Source: Chloroflexota bacterium (lineage in GTDB: Bacteria; Chloroflexota; Anaerolineae; B4-G1). Taken from it: DNA of 7,999 nt. Below the pieces are notes generated by a model that made no database searches, was not told the DNA's origin, and worked only from the letters and a program-made list of their open reading frames with translations. Position 1 is the first letter of the stretch. Every line of letters starts with the position of its first letter. The translations under genes and the position numbers were made by a program. The stretch lies in the NCBI GenBank assembly GCA_011046405.1, contig DSAR01000492.1, positions 1 to 7,999 on the forward strand, written 5' to 3'. Shown here one piece after another: positions 7,170 through 7,999 of this stretch.

Positions 7170-7811
7170 CTACGCAACGCCAACGAGTTGCTTGGCCAGA
7201 TCAGCGCCCGACGGCGCGTTGGAGCCATAACCATCCGCCCCAATCCGCTCGGCGAACTCAGCATCCACCGGCGCGCCACCGACGATGACCTTGACCTGAT
7301 CGCGCAGGCCGGCCTCTTGGATTGCCTTGATGGTGTGGCCCATCGCGCGCATCGTGGTCGTCAACATAGCCGACATACCGACGACGTCGGGCTGGTGCTC
7401 CTTGATGGCCTCGATGAATTTCTCCGGTTCGGCGTCGAAACCGATGTCGATGACCTCGAAACCGGCGCCTTCGCACATCATCCCGACCAGGTTCTTGCCG
7501 ATATCGTGCAAGTCGCCCTGCACCGTGCCCAGCATAATCTTGCCGACCAGTTTCGCGCCGCTGGCGACCAATGCCGGGCGTAAGATCTTCATCCCGGCGG
7601 ACATCGCGTCGGCCGACATCAACACCTCCGGCACGAACATATCGCCGCGCTTGAAGCGCACGCCAACCTCGTTCATTCCCACGACCAACCCACTGTCCAG
7701 GATTTCCTTCGCCCCCAGATCTTTGCCCAGGGCTTTCTCCACCAACTCGGCGGCCTTCTCGGCATCCCCTTCCAATATGGCGGTCGACATTCTTTCATAG
7801 AGCCTACTCAT
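7170..7811 (-). CDS. B12-binding corrinoid protein of a methyltransferase system (MtbC/MttC-like)
   Basis: This 213-aa protein is the methyl carrier: its bound corrinoid accepts the methyl group from the MttB-like enzyme and presents it to a second methyltransferase. Residues ~1-85 are the helical B12-binding cap (methionine-synthase-type), including GMNEVGVRFKRGDMFVPEVLMSADAM (45-70). Residues ~89-213 are the Rossmann-like cobalamin domain, with the base-off/His-on motif D100-x-H102-x-x-G105 (GDLHDIGKN), the S/T-rich strand GMSAMLTTTM (145-154) and the nucleotide-loop glycines VGGAPV (177-182). The ATG at 7811 is fixed by a strong GGAGGAGG five bases... upstream at 7816-7823. It is the first gene of the block, with the methyltransferase following after 19 bases. 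The stop is TAG. Assignment to the family is firm; which amine system it serves is set by the neighbouring enzyme and is unknown. Confidence 0.96.
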   Translation of the reverse strand: MSRLYERMSTAILEGDAEKAAELVEKALGKDLGAKEILDSGLVVGMNEVGVRFKRGDMFVPEVLMSADAMSAGMKILRPALVASGAKLVGKIMLGTVQGDLHDIGKNLVGMMCEGAGFEVIDIGFDAEPEKFIEAIKEHQPDVVGMSAMLTTTMRAMGHTIKAIQEAGLRDQVKVIVGGAPVDAEFAERIGADGYGSNAPSGADLAKQLVGVA

Positions 7812-7999
7812 AGTTCCTCCTCCTGTTAAGGGAAGTGTTTACTCTTATTTTCATCTTAAAGCATATGTCATGGTCGATTGTCCAACGGATTTGTAAAGCG
7901 TCATTCGTAGAACGCAAAGTCGTCGTACACGAGACCACGCTCTTACGTTTTATGCAATACGACTCAGTCAAGCATCGGTACAATCTGACAGTTATATCA
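7812..7999 (-). promoter_or_regulatory. Upstream region of the operon
   Basis: This 188-base stretch is visibly more AT-rich than the genes and holds no supportable coding region. Next to the start codon is the ribosome site GGAGGAGG (7816-7823). I see no convincing paired -35/-10 promoter. Weak candidates on the minus strand are TATAAC at 7996-7991, whose -35 would lie outside the window, and TTGACT at 7971-7966 without a good -10. I see no recognisable cobalamin riboswitch box. The operator-like word at 7921-7931 lies within it. Confidence 0.5.
7921..7931. promoter_or_regulatory. Candidate GntR operator, copy 2 (upstream of the corrinoid protein gene)
   Basis: This is CGTCGTACACG on the plus strand, identical to 3373-3383. 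Here the symmetry is slightly better: the minus strand reads TCGT-GT-ACGA, with four-base inverted arms around a two-base core. It lies 110 bases upstream of the first start codon, a plausible distance for control of the operon promoter. Binding by the GntR protein encoded at 2667-3362 is inferred. Confidence 0.4.

Noticed and set aside
7812..7999. Cobalamin riboswitch upstream of the corrinoid protein gene
   Set aside because: A B12-related operon makes it worth looking for, but I could not find the conserved B12-box wording or a matching fold, and the visible leader is short.

Overview
The window is one gene block read entirely from the minus strand, so it runs from high to low coordinates. 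It is GC-rich and close-packed, and looks like the chromosome of an anaerobic or facultatively anaerobic bacterium. The gene style and the two kinds of low-complexity intergenic repeat remind me of Chloroflexota (Anaerolineae-like) genomes. That taxonomic guess comes from general impression and was not tested.

In transcription order the block holds: an upstream region of about 190 bases (7812-7999); a B12-binding corrinoid protein (7170-7811); an MttB-superfamily methyltransferase with no in-frame amber codon (5648-7150); a 7-base-period inverted repeat array filling the gap (5544-5640); a hydantoinase A/oxoprolinase-like ASKHA protein carrying a perfect 4 x 18 bp in-frame tandem repeat (3393-5522); a GntR/FCD regulator (2667-3362); a RACo-type corrinoid-activation protein with an N-terminal 2Fe-2S ferredoxin domain (896 to about 2500-2641); and an EamA/DMT membrane transporter overlapping it by 8 bases and cut by the window edge (1-903).

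Together these read as a corrinoid-dependent demethylation operon. The MttB-like enzyme would move a methyl group from a quaternary or tertiary amine to cob(I)alamin on the small corrinoid protein. The RACo-like protein would reduce the cobalt back to Co(I) when it oxidises, using ATP. The GntR protein would sense substrate, and the transporter would move substrate or product. Not present in the window is the second methyltransferase (MtgA/MtrH-like) that would pass the methyl group to tetrahydrofolate. The substrate cannot be read from the sequence; MttB relatives without pyrrolysine act on compounds such as glycine betaine, proline betaine or carnitine.

The unusual points are: a second ASKHA-fold ATPase (HyuA-like, without a HyuB partner in view) inside a corrinoid operon; an 18 bp minisatellite translated inside that protein; a RACo reading frame whose first ~45 codons lie largely in a dispersed-repeat-like hairpin, followed by a strong Shine-Dalgarno that points at an ATA codon; and an 11-base word shared between the leader of the regulator gene and the region upstream of the operon, a candidate operator.
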